From NCBI GenBank assembly GCA_032164245.1, contig JAVMKO010000002.1, positions 87,882,840 through 87,946,839 of the forward strand: 64,000 nt of DNA, in the 5' to 3' direction. Shown piece after piece: positions 23,515 through 35,037 of the stretch. Position 1 is the first letter of the stretch. Each line of letters starts with the position of its first letter. The translations under genes were made by a program, and so were the position numbers. This DNA comes from Sternotherus odoratus (taxonomy: Eukaryota; Chordata; Testudines; Kinosternidae). The notes under the pieces were generated by a model. The model did not search any database. It saw nothing but the letters and a program-made list of their open reading frames with translations, and was not told where the DNA came from.

Positions 23515-23640
23515 TAGCCCATAACTTTCAGTTTGAGCTAGAGCATACCTTTTAGAAAGACATCTAGTCTTGATTTAAAGACTTCAGGTGATGGACAATC
23601 CATCAGACAAAGTCAGGGAGGTATTCCACAAGTACGGATA
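23515..23640 (+). repeat. Older interspersed repeat, 3' part
   Basis: AGAAAGACATCTAGTCTTGA, then TTTAAAGACTTCAGGTGATG and GACAATCCATCA continue the repeat that breaks off at 22911. The order and orientation show one ancestral copy interrupted by the CR1 at 22912-23508. Confidence 0.6.
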
Positions 23641-24866
23641 GAGTAGAAGAAAGCACTAGGACATTTGTAGAAGAAGCAGGCAAACATGGTGTCAAGTTTG
23701 GCATCACTGGAGAATAGTGGGGAGAGGAGGTGATGTGAAAAGAGACAAGGGCAGATAATTAGGGAGCAGCAACTTTATGCAGGAACTTGAACTTGAACTA
23801 CATATACTAAATTTGTAGTATATTCCCATGTACTAAATAGCTACAGGATACCTCATTAGAAAGTAATCATTAAAATTGCTCTAATAATCTCATACTTCCT
23901 CATTTTTCTGTTTACATCCAAAGTGTGCTTGACTGGCAACCATTTCGCCTTAAAGAGTGACTCTAAGCCCAGAGTGAGGAGATGGACTCTTTTGTCTTAG
24001 AACTGAAATTGTTCTATCTGGTGCCATCTGTCCTTGGCCTTTGTAGCTCATTTGATAGGGAACCTAACATTCATTACCAGGAAATACTTCCCTACATTTG
24101 AGAAAAATAAAATTTCTGTCTATTTCAGTCCCCTCACTACCACCCTCTCTTGTCAGCCACTCTTCTTGCCATGTCAACCAAAACAAATGAACATTGTGTT
24201 ATATTCTTTGCGGTGACACAGATATTATGATGAGGGCTATATAAAAACCTAGATTGACAGACTAACCCTGGATGGTACTGCTGACAATAAAAATAATACA
24301 CTTAGGAAATATAGTGAAAATGTGTGTCTTTTTTTCCCCCTGATTGGCAAGAAGAGTATATTCAACAGAGGGAAGATATTAAACCCCCTTATTTTGACAA
24401 TTCTGGGTGAAGTTTAATCCCTAAGGCACTGATACAGCAAGGGAATTGAGAATGTGCTTAACTTTAAACATGGGAGTAGTCTATTAACTTCTTACAGGAT
24501 ACTTCAGTGAAAGTTAAGCACATATTTCAGTGCTCTGCTGGATTGGGGCCACATACTTAAAACTATTTTCTATCTAAGCAAACCCTAAGCCACTGACCTC
24601 CTCCTTAGAAGATCGAGTGTTCTGTAGCATTTCCTTCCCTTCCCCCTCCCCCCCCCCCCCGATGTTGCAGTATTTGTAGTGAACCCTATCCAGTGGTCCA
24701 GGGTTAAACGATGGGGCAGATTTCTTTCTTTCTTTCTTTCTTTCTTGAGTCCACAGCTAGCAGACTGACTACATATATTGTTTAATTTGATTTAGTCTCC
24801 CTTGAACTCTACCACAGGCATGTCTTTCTGGAATCTTATTTGGTGATCTGGTGCCCATCACAAGTA
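23641..24866. other. Gene-free DNA
   Basis: No gene recognised. It includes the foldback repeat at 24419-24551 (listed separately), a 13-C run at 24648-24660 and a short TTTC tract at 24721-24746. Confidence 0.55.
24419..24551. repeat. Foldback repeat (hairpin-forming)
   Basis: GTGCTTAACTTTAAACATG on the left is answered by AAAGTTAAGCACAT on the right, around a centre with TATTAACTTC. It matches a family that also occurs at 48950-49070. Each copy could form an imperfect hairpin of about 60 bp. Confidence 0.55.
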
Positions 24867-25263
24867 CAGTAAAACCTCCATTTAACGGACTAATTCAGGC
24901 GAGGGGGTGTCCGTTAAATGAAAAAGTCCGTTATTTAATAAAAAAAAAATGAGCTGTCAGAGCAGCAGCCCACCCGCCACAGGGTCGGGGCGGCAGCTCC
25001 GCAGCCCGCCCGTTGCTGGGACCCGGGCGGCTGCCGGGAGCCAGCAGCCAGCCCGCCTGGGTCCCAGCAGCCGGGACCCGGATGGCAGCCGGGAGCCGGC
25101 AGCCCGCCCGCCCGGGTCCCAGCAGCTGGGACCCGGGCGGCAGCCGGGAGCCAGCAGCCAGCCCGCGAGAAATGGATTTTGGATGCATCAGACTTGCTCA
25201 GAAATTTTGTCCGTTGCATCCGAAGTCCGTTAAATCGAGGTCCGTTAAATCGAGGGTTTACTG
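24867..25263. mobile_element. Tigger/pogo-type MITE, 397 bp, GC-rich core
   Basis: TIRs of 24 bp with two mismatches: CAGTAAAACCTCCATTTAAC at the left; read inward from the right, CAGTAAACCCTCGATTTAAC. TA flanks both ends (24865-24866 and 25264-25265). The motif TCCGTTAAAT recurs subterminally. The interior (24955-25166) is very GC-rich and contains a 55-bp minisatellite. Open frames of up to 154 codons across it on both strands are Ala/Gly/Pro-rich and are by-products of this composition. Confidence 0.85.
25016..25166. repeat. 55-bp minisatellite in the Tigger MITE
   Basis: Units at 25016-25070 and 25071-25125 plus a partial third to 25166. Each carries GGGACCCGG, GCCGGGAGCC and GGGTCCCAGCAG, and palindromic CCCGGG/GGGACCC words recur. 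CpG density is far above that of the flanks. Confidence 0.85.
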
Positions 25264-25442
25264 TAGTCTCTTCTTTTCTGTATTCCATTTTTGCCTTGAG
25301 CATTTGTAATATTAAATCTATGGAAGTGCTGAAAATGCAAGTGAAAAGGAAACTCAAATAAAAAATGTTGAGACTAAAGTCACTAAGATTTTCTGACAAA
25401 CATGATAATGCTTGATAAGCATGTGGGATGCAATTTAATGTA

Positions 25443-25740
25443 CAGTAGACTCTCGATTATCCAGGATTGGATTAACCAGGATGTGGATTAACCAGGATGT
25501 CAAAAAAAATATGCGCAACTCGCAGGGCTGGCTCTGGCTTTGCTGCCGCCCCAAGCACACCCACAAAAAACCCCTACCAGGGTGCAGGGCAGCCAGTGAA
25601 CCAACACCCCTTTCCCCCAGCACAGTATGACTGGTGAATCAACCGCCACTCCCCATATTTCCTATGGATGGTGATTATCCAGGATTTTATTAACCAGAAT
25701 TATTTTTTCCCCATCATCCTGGATAATCGAGAGTCTACTG
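25443..25740. mobile_element. Tigger/pogo-type MITE, 298 bp
   Basis: TIRs are identical over 25 bp (CAGTAGACTCTCGATTATCC then AGGAT), with TA on both sides (25441-25442 and 25741-25742). The subterminal motif GGATTAACCAGGATGT is duplicated at the left. The family differs from the one at 24867, only 179 bp away. The interior contains a piece of a hAT element (25523-25560). Confidence 0.88.
25523..25560 (-). mobile_element. hAT terminal fragment inside a Tigger MITE
   Basis: CAGGGCTGGCTCTGGCTTTG followed by CTGCCGCCCCAAGCAC matches the right terminus, read inward, of the hAT MITE at 60996-61236 (GGGCCGGCTCCAGC, then GCCACCCCAAG). The other terminus is missing. It is either a nested, truncated insertion or a captured segment. 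Confidence 0.5.
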
Positions 25741-28333
25741 TATAACACCTGCACTTTCTTCATGCTTAGTATCGTAGTCAATTATTTTAATTGAAACATG
25801 GTTGCTTGTGTCACCTATTGTAAGTTACTTGCACATTATCAAGCATCATACTGTTATTGGTGACAATTTATTGCATGCACATATGTGTGATAACATTGCA
25901 TTTCTCCACTTCTTCTGAAAATATTAAAACCAATGATTTTTTAAAAAAATTGGGCTACTGCACATAAACCTGATAGACTTCCCTCTCAGTTTCAAAACTT
26001 CCTGACAGAAGGTTGCTTGTAAAATCTGGTTTCTTCTGTGACCCTGTATAAAAGTTCTACCAACTTTAAAATGCCTGACTTTACTCCTGAGATGTCTGTA
26101 GTGGCATGTAGCAAATCCCACATTTATTTTGTCAATGGCCTTTTTATCATTGATTGTGAAGGCTGCCAAGGTTCCTGCATGCCACTAGATTTCAGATAAT
26201 ATTCAGTATTTTCATTGTAGCTCTTTATTCATAGTCATTCATTTACAAAGCTTACTTGGGCTGGGCTAATAATCTTACAGATCATATCCTGCAGCCTGTC
26301 TGCCAGAATTTTTGCCAGTCCCAATTAATTAGTGACAGGGGCATAACCTCCTACTGGCTTTGAGAACCCTGCCCAGAATTCTATCCCACCCTTCCTAGTT
26401 TCTTGAGTGTAGTAAATATTTTTTTATCCAACTGAACATGCAATGATGGAAATTCAGTCTTTATCCCTACCATCAGGATGCTTATAAAGAAAAGATTTTC
26501 ACAGCCAAACTTTACCTGTGCATTTTCAGTTGCCTGGAAAATGCAGAAGCAATCTGATTCTGGCTGTGTCCTAGTCTGCGTACACATACAATTACAAGCC
26601 CCTAGAATATGGCAGCAAGTTATCAATGCAAACCAAAACTATTGTAATACAACAAAAGTCTCCATTGACACAGCAACATTTTACCATGTCCCTAAATGGT
26701 TGGCTACACAAAGTTTCATGTCAATACATGATTAACAATCAGTTAATAACTGGTGAATCTTAACTATGTACCACCCCTGCTAGAGGCCTAGTCAGGCACA
26801 TGGTCTGGTCCTTTAACTGGCTGGAGATATTATTCAATGTTGATAACTTTTTAGACATTTTTCAGTGTCAGTGGGCAGACTTAATCCCACTATAGACTAT
26901 AAATCTAATCTGTCCCACCGCTCACCCCAGTGCACTTAGACACAATACACTTTTCTGTGAGTCTGACCTCTGAAGAGTATAAGCTACCCCAGAAGGCTTC
27001 CCTGGCTATATCACCTGGAAGCCATGTGTTAGTCTGAAATGTCTGTTGCCTCTTTTGCTGGACATAGCACTTATGCCACTGATCATCATATCTACCATGG
27101 AGAATCTATACCTAGTTTGAGGGAGAGACCAACGCCTTGCTCTCCTTCTGACATGAGTAGAGTATCCATACCAATTTGAATGCAATCAAAGGAGGTATCA
27201 GAGGATCCAAGTACCTTGTAGCCTGCAGCGTAGGGCCAAGACCAAATAGTCTATTAAGATTAAATTCAATCATATGAAGGACTTGATTTTGAAGAGCTGG
27301 ATCATCTAGTAGCAACCAGGCCAACCAGTGAATCCCATAGATAGTGGAGGACTCAAACCAGGAGTGCTGGTGCAGGAGTTAAAAAGAAGAGACTATATTG
27401 ATAAAGCAGTCTGGCAACAGGCCAGAGGGGTTCCTGATTCAGTTACCATATGAGTGTTGTACCGGATATAGATGGGCCAGGGGAGGGGATGGTAATAGAT
27501 CTATGGCTCCTGACACATTCATGCCATTTTTGTTAATGTACTGGCAAACTTTCCTCAGATGAGGGCAGAAAATCTCTTTCTGCTACTTCTTCCCTGCAGT
27601 GTGCCCAATCCAGCAAAATGTTTCCCGGCCACATCCATGATTTACCCAAAATTGAGGGAATTAGTCATTTTAATACTGAGCTACAGTAATACACCCCCCA
27701 ACCTCCTCCAAAAGGCTCACTGAATTATGACACTGAATACTGAGCACCTCTGGTTCCCCCACCTTGTGCAGGCAGAAGCAGAGTCTGGTAAGGACTAAAT
27801 AATCTGAGAGGGGCTATGTTCAGTAGAGAAAGTAACAATCACAGTGGTGTGGGGAAGCCCATGGGATCATTTCCCAAGAACAATAGGTTGTGTGATGATC
27901 TAATCCGTCTCTAATTATTGTAAGGAAAGTAGATAATGATGTGATTAAGTTTACTATCTACAATGTGTGAATTATTATTGTTCAACTCAGGGCTAACCAG
28001 CTAAACAGATCTACATTGACCAACAACCATAGTTTTTCAACATCACTTTTTACGAAAGAAATAATTGCTGAAACCCCAAGGCTAGCAGAAACCATAGTTG
28101 ATGGACACTTCTGTGAGAAACTCAGTACTAGGGCACATAGCAAGCATATATTTCATTAGCCAATACAGCCTTGGAAACAACACATACTGTACCATACTCT
28201 ATATTATAACTGTTCAGACAATAAATAGAAAGATCCAGCACTCTTTAATCAGATTAAATGAACATATTTGGCTGATTTTTCTGCACCAATACACATGTAA
28301 AAGAGTAGATCCATTTTATTTAGAGACATGAAA
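25741..28333. other. Gene-free DNA
   Basis: No gene or complete element recognised. The open frames present (up to 85 codons) are short, unlike any family I know, and have no neighbouring exon-like features. Confidence 0.5.
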
Positions 28334-28341
28334 GTTTAGAC

Positions 28342-28689
28342 TGCTGGTTCTCAAACAGGGGCCCAGGGGCTCTTGGGTGAGCCAGTTTCAGGGGGTCCAC
28401 CAAACATGGCTGACATTAGACTCATTAGGGCCCAGGGCAGAAAGCGGTGCAGGGCTGCAGCCTGGGGCCCTGAGCTCCAGCACCTGGGGCTGAAGCTGAA
28501 TCTTGAGAAACATATTTTTGCAGTGCCCCTTGTGACTCAAGCCCTCAGGCAATTGCCCTGCTTCCTCCCCTCTAATGCCAGCCAGAGCTTGTATATGGAG
28601 AAAAACAGTTGTTGTGGTACAGGTGGGCCATGGAGTTTTTACAGCATGTTCGGGGAGGGACTCAGAAAGGAAAAGATTGAGAACCCCTG
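28342..28689. mobile_element. hAT MITE, 348 bp, perfect 8-bp target duplication
   Basis: Left end TGCTGGTTCTCAAACAGGG; right end, read inward, CAGGGGTTCTCAATCTTTTC. The target GTTTAGAC occurs at 28334-28341 and 28690-28697. The first base or two of the left end are mutated relative to the usual CA start. The two overlapping 124-127-codon frames on opposite strands here are transposon body, not genes. Confidence 0.85.
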
Positions 28690-29268
28690 GTTTAGACATT
28701 GTATATTCCACTGCTGTTCTCTCTTCCCCACTCTGCTCCTTTTGTAGTCTCTCTGCTTTCCATTCCGCCACACTCTGTTTTCTCCCTAGTTTTTCATTAG
28801 ATTTTTTTAATCCTTCTATTTTTTGCAGTATTTCTTTAGCAGAATACTAACTCAATGAAGTTCAAGTCAGACTTTCAAAAGTACAATGTGAGAGCAAGTT
28901 TGAAATTAGGCAAAATGATTTCCCTCTTTCGAGAGTGAAATAATAACTAATGGATGATATCTGAATTATGCAATGGCCTCACCAATACTACATGAATACA
29001 AATAACATTGTTTTTAGAGACAGCCCTAAATCAAATCCTGAGATTTCGAAATCCCCCAATTTGGGGGGCGTAGAGGTTTGGATATTGTGCACAATCCTTA
29101 TTTTACAATGAGTTTACAACTCTAAAACTGCACAAATGTTGGGAGGGAAGGGAGAAATCCTGATCTTTAGGGCTTCGGTTTTTCTTGGCCCTGCTGGGCC
29201 AGGAAGAGCAAGCTTCTGAATCAAATTTTGAATTTCAGGTCAGAAATGTTTGGCAAAACAGGGAGCAA

Positions 29269-29352
29269 GGAGATACACACATGGTTACAGTAGGAATGGT
29301 AATTATTACAGGAGATACACATGTGGTTACAGTAGGAATGGTAATTATTACA
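29269..29352. repeat. Tandem duplication of a 42-bp unit
   Basis: Units at 29269-29310 and 29311-29352 are identical except for two adjacent changes (CA to TG). Each contains GGTTACAGTAGGAATGGTAA. No repeat family is recognised, so this looks like a local recent duplication. Confidence 0.9.
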
Positions 29353-29658
29353 CTTATATAATTTCTACTAGAAACAAACATCCTTGAACTTTGGGCAAAA
29401 ATATCTAGAAAAATCTGACCTTTACAAGATGGCCTCTACCTCTTTTACATGCTGAACTAAAACCTGGAAACTGAACATCACTGTACATAAGATTGTTCAA
29501 AATCCTCCATTTGAAAGTTGTGGCTTCTGACCATATTTATTTTTAAAAAAACTTTTTTACATTTTGACCATTGTATAATACAGAAATTTGTGCCCTTATT
29601 TTTGACCCAGTGGTTTCTCGCACTTTCCTATTTGTGCTAGAGTCCTACGTGACTATTG

Positions 29659-29973
29659 CAGGGATCGGCAACCTTTGGCATGCGGCCCACCAGGGCACGC
29701 CCCCTGGCGGTCCAAGCCAGTTTGTTTACCTGCTGCATCCGCAGGTTCGGCCAATCGCAGCTCGCATTGGCTGTGGTTCGCTGTTCCCAGTCAATGGGAG
29801 CTGTGCATAGCGGTACGGGCTGAGGGATGTGCTGGCCGCCGCTTCCTGCAGCCCCCCATGGTCCATGGGAGCTGCAATCGACCAAAACTGCAGACGCAGC
29901 AGGTAAACAAACCGGCCTGGACCACCAGGGGGCGTACCCTGGTGGGCTGTGTGTCAAAGGTTGCCGATCTCCG
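29659..29973. mobile_element. Palindromic hAT MITE, 315 bp, perfect 8-bp target duplication
   Basis: Left end CAGGGATCGGCAACCTTTGG; right end, read inward, CGGAGATCGGCAACCTTTGA. The inverted similarity extends more than 50 bp inward (through the GCCCACCAGGG block and GTTTGTTTACCTGCTG against its inverse). The target GACTATTG is duplicated at 29651-29658 and 29974-29981. The interior is CpG-rich. Three open frames of 79-122 codons in this region are artefacts of the palindrome. Confidence 0.92.
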
Positions 29974-30044
29974 GACTATTGTTTATCATGCTGACCAGTA
30001 TTATCTCATTGTATTCATCTGTTGTCTCTTGTCTTATACATAGA

Positions 30045-30165
30045 TTGTAACCTCGTTAGAGCAGAGACTAATTTTGTTACGCATTTGAACAGTGCCTAAC
30101 ACGGGGCCTTGACCCATGACTGGGGCCTCTAGGCTCTGACACAATACAAATAATAATTAATAATA
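30045..30165 (+). repeat. Interspersed repeat of amniote type with ATAATA-type end
   Basis: GATTGTAACCTCGTTAGAGC, a form of GAACAGTGCCTAACACGGGG, CCATGACTGGGGCCTCTAGG, and a terminal ACAAATAATAATTAATAATA. This is the same family as at 15280-15400. The class is uncertain (SINE or LINE tail). The microsatellite-like end implies retroposition. Confidence 0.6.
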
Positions 30166-32869
30166 ATGTCACAAACTCTCCTCTAATGGTTAATGGAGAT
30201 TTCTTATCCTTTTGGAAACATGGAGAGACTGTGCAGATCACACTCTTTGCAAAAAGGCTAGAACACAAGCTGGCAATTTTTGTAGGTTTCACAATGTTAG
30301 GTGTAAAAAAATTCTGCATGTGACATATCACAAGAGATGAATCAGTGATAAGCAACTAGGGTTCCTTGTTCTTCAAAAGCACCTACTGCTAACAATATGT
30401 CATGAAAACAGTACAGAAACAATTCTGGTCTGAACGAGTAAGGGAGCATGCAGAGTCACTTAGATAACATTTTCACAGAAATCTGTTAGAGTTTAAAAAT
30501 TCTGCCCACTCCCTGATGTACAGCAAGTTTTGTATTTTACTGCACAATGTGTGTTTTCTTCTATCTGCTGATACCTATATGTCTACCATTTTTCTTTTCT
30601 ATGCTCTTGGCCCCTGCTGTTTTCATTGGCTGAATTTTTATCTTATAATTTATTTAACTACATTGCTTTTAATAACACTAATACTATTAATAATTGATTA
30701 TTGTTATTATTATTATTATTAAGTACGCTTTTCATAGCACAGAGCTTCAGCCATCAGAGTGTGCTCTGACCCTTGCTGATGGACTGCATTATACCAGGAT
30801 CTCTAGATCTTTAGATCCATGCACTGAGGCTAGGAGGATCCCATAGACCCACAAAGTTTGGATTAATAGTGAGGAGCCCTGTCAGAGAATATTTGGATCC
30901 ACAATGGGAACTGAGGAGAGGGAGGTAGCATTGTCCAGGGAGGAGTGCCAGGAGCCTTTGGGGCTTAATCCTCAGAGGTGCTGCTGAGCGTCCTCAAGTC
31001 CCACAGAAGTCAGTGTAGACTCACTCCCATTGTGCTACGTTTTTAGATGGAGAAACATAATGATTACTTGTGAAATGCTGAGAACTTCTCTTCTGTATAC
31101 AGAACTATTTGATGCTCTAGGATGATGATACCACTAGGAAAAGCACTAAGCTCCTCATGTGATGTTGAATTGTGTCACTAGAGATAACAGTAAAAGAGTA
31201 AGCACCAGCATCTATAGCAGTCATTTCACTCTAGCAGTACCTTCACCATCCCAGCATCTGGGTTTGAGTCTATTATTCTTCCAAAATATGTCATCTCCAG
31301 CGATTAAATAGCCAGGATCCAACAAGGGAAAGAGGAGGTGTCCTCTGTCCTACTAGTGCTAGCAAGCAGATATAGATCTTTGTATATATGAATATTTTCC
31401 CAATTGCTTGTCTCACTCAGATGGTGCCTCCTTTCAGGGAATATGCTCTAGAAAGTTATTTCTGTTTAAACGCACCATATACTATATCACATTGTTATTA
31501 CTAAATAGTGCAGATGTTGTGGACTGTCTTGCGAGAGCTTCATTCATGATTGTTACCAAGCCTTGGAACGTCCCACAGTAGCAATGCTGCTGTTACTTAA
31601 GCACCTTATTTGTCTGTACTTTTTCTAGACACTCTACAGAAGAATCAAGGACAGAAATATACACAGAGAGGGTTCAGATCAACAGCCAGCAGAGAGCAGG
31701 TCAAAGTCATTTAGTCAATCCTGAGAAACTGATGTGGATTCATGTCCCAGATGGATCAGGTAATTGTTTTGTTGCTCTACTTGTATTTCTCTGTTGTATA
31801 TTCTGCTGCTACTGTAGCTAATGGAGAACCCAATCCTGGGAGTTTTTCCATAGACTTTAATGGGAGCTGCAGAAGGCCCAGAGTATTTAATATAGGTGAG
31901 TTAATGAGTAGACATGTGTGATGTGTACAATATGGGCAAGGAGTTTGATAACTGCTCTAGTATGTTGGTGTAGCTGTTCTGGCAGGGAAATCACAATTGA
32001 GACCAGGTCCTTGAGCTGCCTAAGTGATGCTGGGGGGATGTCCCCCCACATATCTCTCATATGAAGGTCCCCTATTCTTCATGCATGTCAAGGGCACGGT
32101 GTACCCCACGTTCCCCTTTTCCCCTCAAATATGCAGTATTGTATGTGTTCCCCTATTCTCCCCAAATGCCAGTGGCTCTGGGTGTCCCCCATTTTCCCAT
32201 TCTGGTTTTCCAGTTTTCATCAAAAATCAATAGGGTTCTGTCCACTGATGCCTAGACCACTCCTTGACATTTTTGAATTGATTAGATGTGGTATTCAAAA
32301 GTTATCGTGGTACAGACCAAGCAATGCCATTCCCTTGAGCGCCGGGCCTTGCAATCTTAGCCAATAATCTGAGGACCAATTTGAGTTGCAGCAACATTTC
32401 AGGCAGGCTTCACACACACATTACATACATGCATGTGCATTCCTCCAACATTTTGCATTGTTTGATATTTATTTTTAAACCCTAGATCTCTTATGCACAA
32501 ACTTAGAGCAAGGGCTCTAGCTGCTGGTGAAGATCTTGGATTTGTGCTACTTTTTAGTGGAGGGCTACCTACTGGGCTTTTGTGGAGGATACTCTGAGTA
32601 TTTCTTTAATTCACAAAAATCTTACACAAGCGTACATCTATTCATAAAAGGAGGGCCAGAATAAGTGACACACACATTTATAAATTGTTTCCTTTCCTCC
32701 TAATGTTACATTTCAAACATATTTGTCATCGCCCTGACTTAGCCTGGGTGGCCTTTTGTTTCACATGCAGCCCTCATCCTGCTGTCCTGACCATTGTCTC
32801 CTGAGAGTTAGATTGCGCCACATCGTGCAGCCATTCAGACTTACATTTTCAGAAGAGATCAGTGATTGT
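30166..32869. other. Gene-free DNA
   Basis: No gene recognised. An ATT trinucleotide tract lies at about 30700-30721. Weak foldback-family fragments occur near 30970-31030 and 31820-31890. Three overlapping plus-strand frames at 32024-32367 come from a C/T-rich stretch and show no domain. Confidence 0.5.
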
Positions 32870-33050
32870 AGATGCCTCCATTTTTGAGCATCTGACCTGT
32901 GACATCTTAAAGAGGTCTGATTTTCAGAATGTGCTGAGTGCCAGGCCTGTGGATATCAGGGCCAGTTAAGGTGTTTCAGTTTGACACCCAAAAACAGAGG
33001 CACTATAATCCCTAATCACTTTTGAAAATGTAGTTGTCAGAAATTGAAGC
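32870..33050. repeat. Foldback repeat family, copy 1
   Basis: GGTCTGATTTTCAGAATGTG and CTGAGTGCCAG on one side, with TTGACACCCAAAAACAGAGG and CACTTTTGAAAATGTAG on the other, match a common reptile repeat built around inverted versions of CTGATTTTCAGAGGTGCTGA. A second, shorter copy lies at about 37976-38085. Confidence 0.5.
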
Positions 33051-34639
33051 TGAGTATGGACCTTAAGCTTTGGTCCATTCTTAAAAATACCTTTTTATAT
33101 AGTTTGTTTTTCATAGCCCTTACAATGTGTATAGAAATGTATTACGTTGCCAGAATCCTTTACAATGGCTGCTAATATAGTGGCAGAATTAGTACCACAT
33201 TTTTAAAAACCTTCTTTGGTGTAGGTCTTGTGTATATTTAGGGGATCCTCTTTAAGGTTCAGCCTGATGGGTTTGGGCTCACCAAACTCATCCATTAGGA
33301 ATCACATTGCTGTGGTGAGTCCTAGGATGTACATATCACTCCTCCTGACTATCTTGTGTCAACCTCTATTCACTGCTTCCCACTTTTAATAAAAACCTAA
33401 GAACAATTTTTTTCATAGTCCTTTGTTAGAAAGTCAACTATTGGCCCCTTATTTATTACCTCAATTGGATTCTATTTTAAATTAAGAAGCTGGGGGTTTT
33501 AAATATGTATTTTACAATATTTTTAATTACACTGTTTCATTTGTTTATGCTGTGTAGCTTTGATGTACATTGCCAGGGTGGGTTATGGAAATCTGAACTG
33601 GTGCTGTCTGGTCTATACCTCTTTGTGGTCGCTATCACAGACCTGTCAACCCAGTGCCTTTTACTAAATTTTTACACAGACACACACACATTTTAGAACA
33701 ACAAAAAACAAGCAGCCTGTGTTTTGAGTTATAGAAGCAGAAGAAACCCACCTGAAACTGGTTAACTTACATGCAACTTGCATCCTCCTTAGGTTAAAAG
33801 GGCCACTTCATTTTAAAATAATGTAATAAAAACACTGCTGTCAAGCTGAGGCCTTGACTGCCAAGGCTAACCCTAGAATGTAGTTTTACAGCCAAGTGAT
33901 AAATCCCTAAAATCTGGGGATGATAGTGGGAATATGGACTCTCTCTTTTCTAGTGAGTCCTGCTCTATCGTGGCCCTTAAACAGAATGACTCAAAGCAAA
34001 GAGAGGATGATGGCATATCAGTTATACAGATACATTTGGTTATATGCCACAAGCAACTCATTAGTTTATTTATTTACTTATGTGTATTAACCCCCAGAGT
34101 TTGTATGGTCTCAACCTCACTTCAATTCTCTTAAAAAAGACATGACTTCAGAAATCTTTAACCGTTGCTGATCAGGTCTTTGGTTTAGCCAACACATGAA
34201 ATCTTTAAAGACTAATTTTTTGATAAAAGAAATTGCTAAAGACAAATTGACATTTTTGTTCGAAGTTCATGGCACTTGTGCTAATTTAGTAACATAGAAA
34301 TGGAACGGGGGCCTGATTTGTGTGGGAGACCTTGCCCAGAGTTCTAACCCTTTACACATTTTATGTTCTCTCTGGCTTATATACAGGAAATGTAATATGG
34401 TTTTGATTAGTTTCTGATTTCAGTAAGTGCAACTCCACTACTGGTATTTTGTGCTGCTGCTACATTTGGACAATAATTCAAGATGACTGTTCTATTTGTT
34501 TTATTGATGAAATAATAAAAGACAGTATCTAAAAAGATCTCACAAAGATAAAGCATTCCTACTGTACAGCTAAATCTCCACTTGGTTCTCTATATAAAGT
34601 CTTTAAAAATACTAACAGCCAAATATGAGGGAGTTTGGC
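33051..34639. other. Gene-free AT-rich DNA
   Basis: No gene or repeat with clear ends recognised. Short open frames only. Confidence 0.5.
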
Positions 34640-34885
34640 TTCAGTAAGGACAAGGGTAGAGGAAGAGAAATCAAGATTCCTGGGATCCATTCCTGTCTCT
34701 GATAGACTACCACTAATTTACTGTGTGAACTTGACTAAGTCACTTAACCTTTCTGTGGCTCATGTTAGCTAACCATCTGTAAAATGGGGATTAAAATACG
34801 TACCTCACAGGGATTCTGAGAGACACCATGTTTTCAGAATGTTCTGAAATCCCCAGATGAAAGGTGTTATAAAAATTATGATTAT
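34640..34885 (-). mobile_element. MIR-type SINE, nearly full length
   Basis: Read on the plus strand it shows the inverse MIR order: TTCCTGGGATCCATTCCTG, TTGACTAAGTCACTTAACCT, CATCTGTAAAATGGGGATTA, ACCTCACAGGGATTCTGAGA and a GGTGTTATAAAAATTATGAT end. It is diverged but complete from the right end to the core. Confidence 0.8.
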
Positions 34886-35037
34886 TCTCTATTTTTAAAA
34901 GGTAAAAGCTGCTATGTGAATGCAGAAAAAGTCCATGAATCAAAGAATCCACATTTGCACCCACTAAACTGATTTTTGTCAGAGTAGTTTATCTGTTTAA
35001 CATGAGGATTCCCACTGGTCTTTGAATGTAGCCCCGA

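Noticed and set aside
24931..25399. Overlapping open frames of 85-154 codons on both strands
   Set aside because: They cross the GC-rich minisatellite inside a Tigger MITE. The products are Ala/Gly/Pro repeats and open frames exist on both strands, which reflects composition and not coding.
28373..28850. 124- and 127-codon frames on opposite strands
   Set aside because: They lie in the body of a hAT MITE with a perfect 8-bp target duplication, and neither resembles a transposase or any known protein.
29571..30043. Frames of 79-122 codons rich in Cys, Trp and Pro
   Set aside because: Products of the palindromic hAT MITE at 29659-29973. The plus- and minus-strand frames mirror each other.
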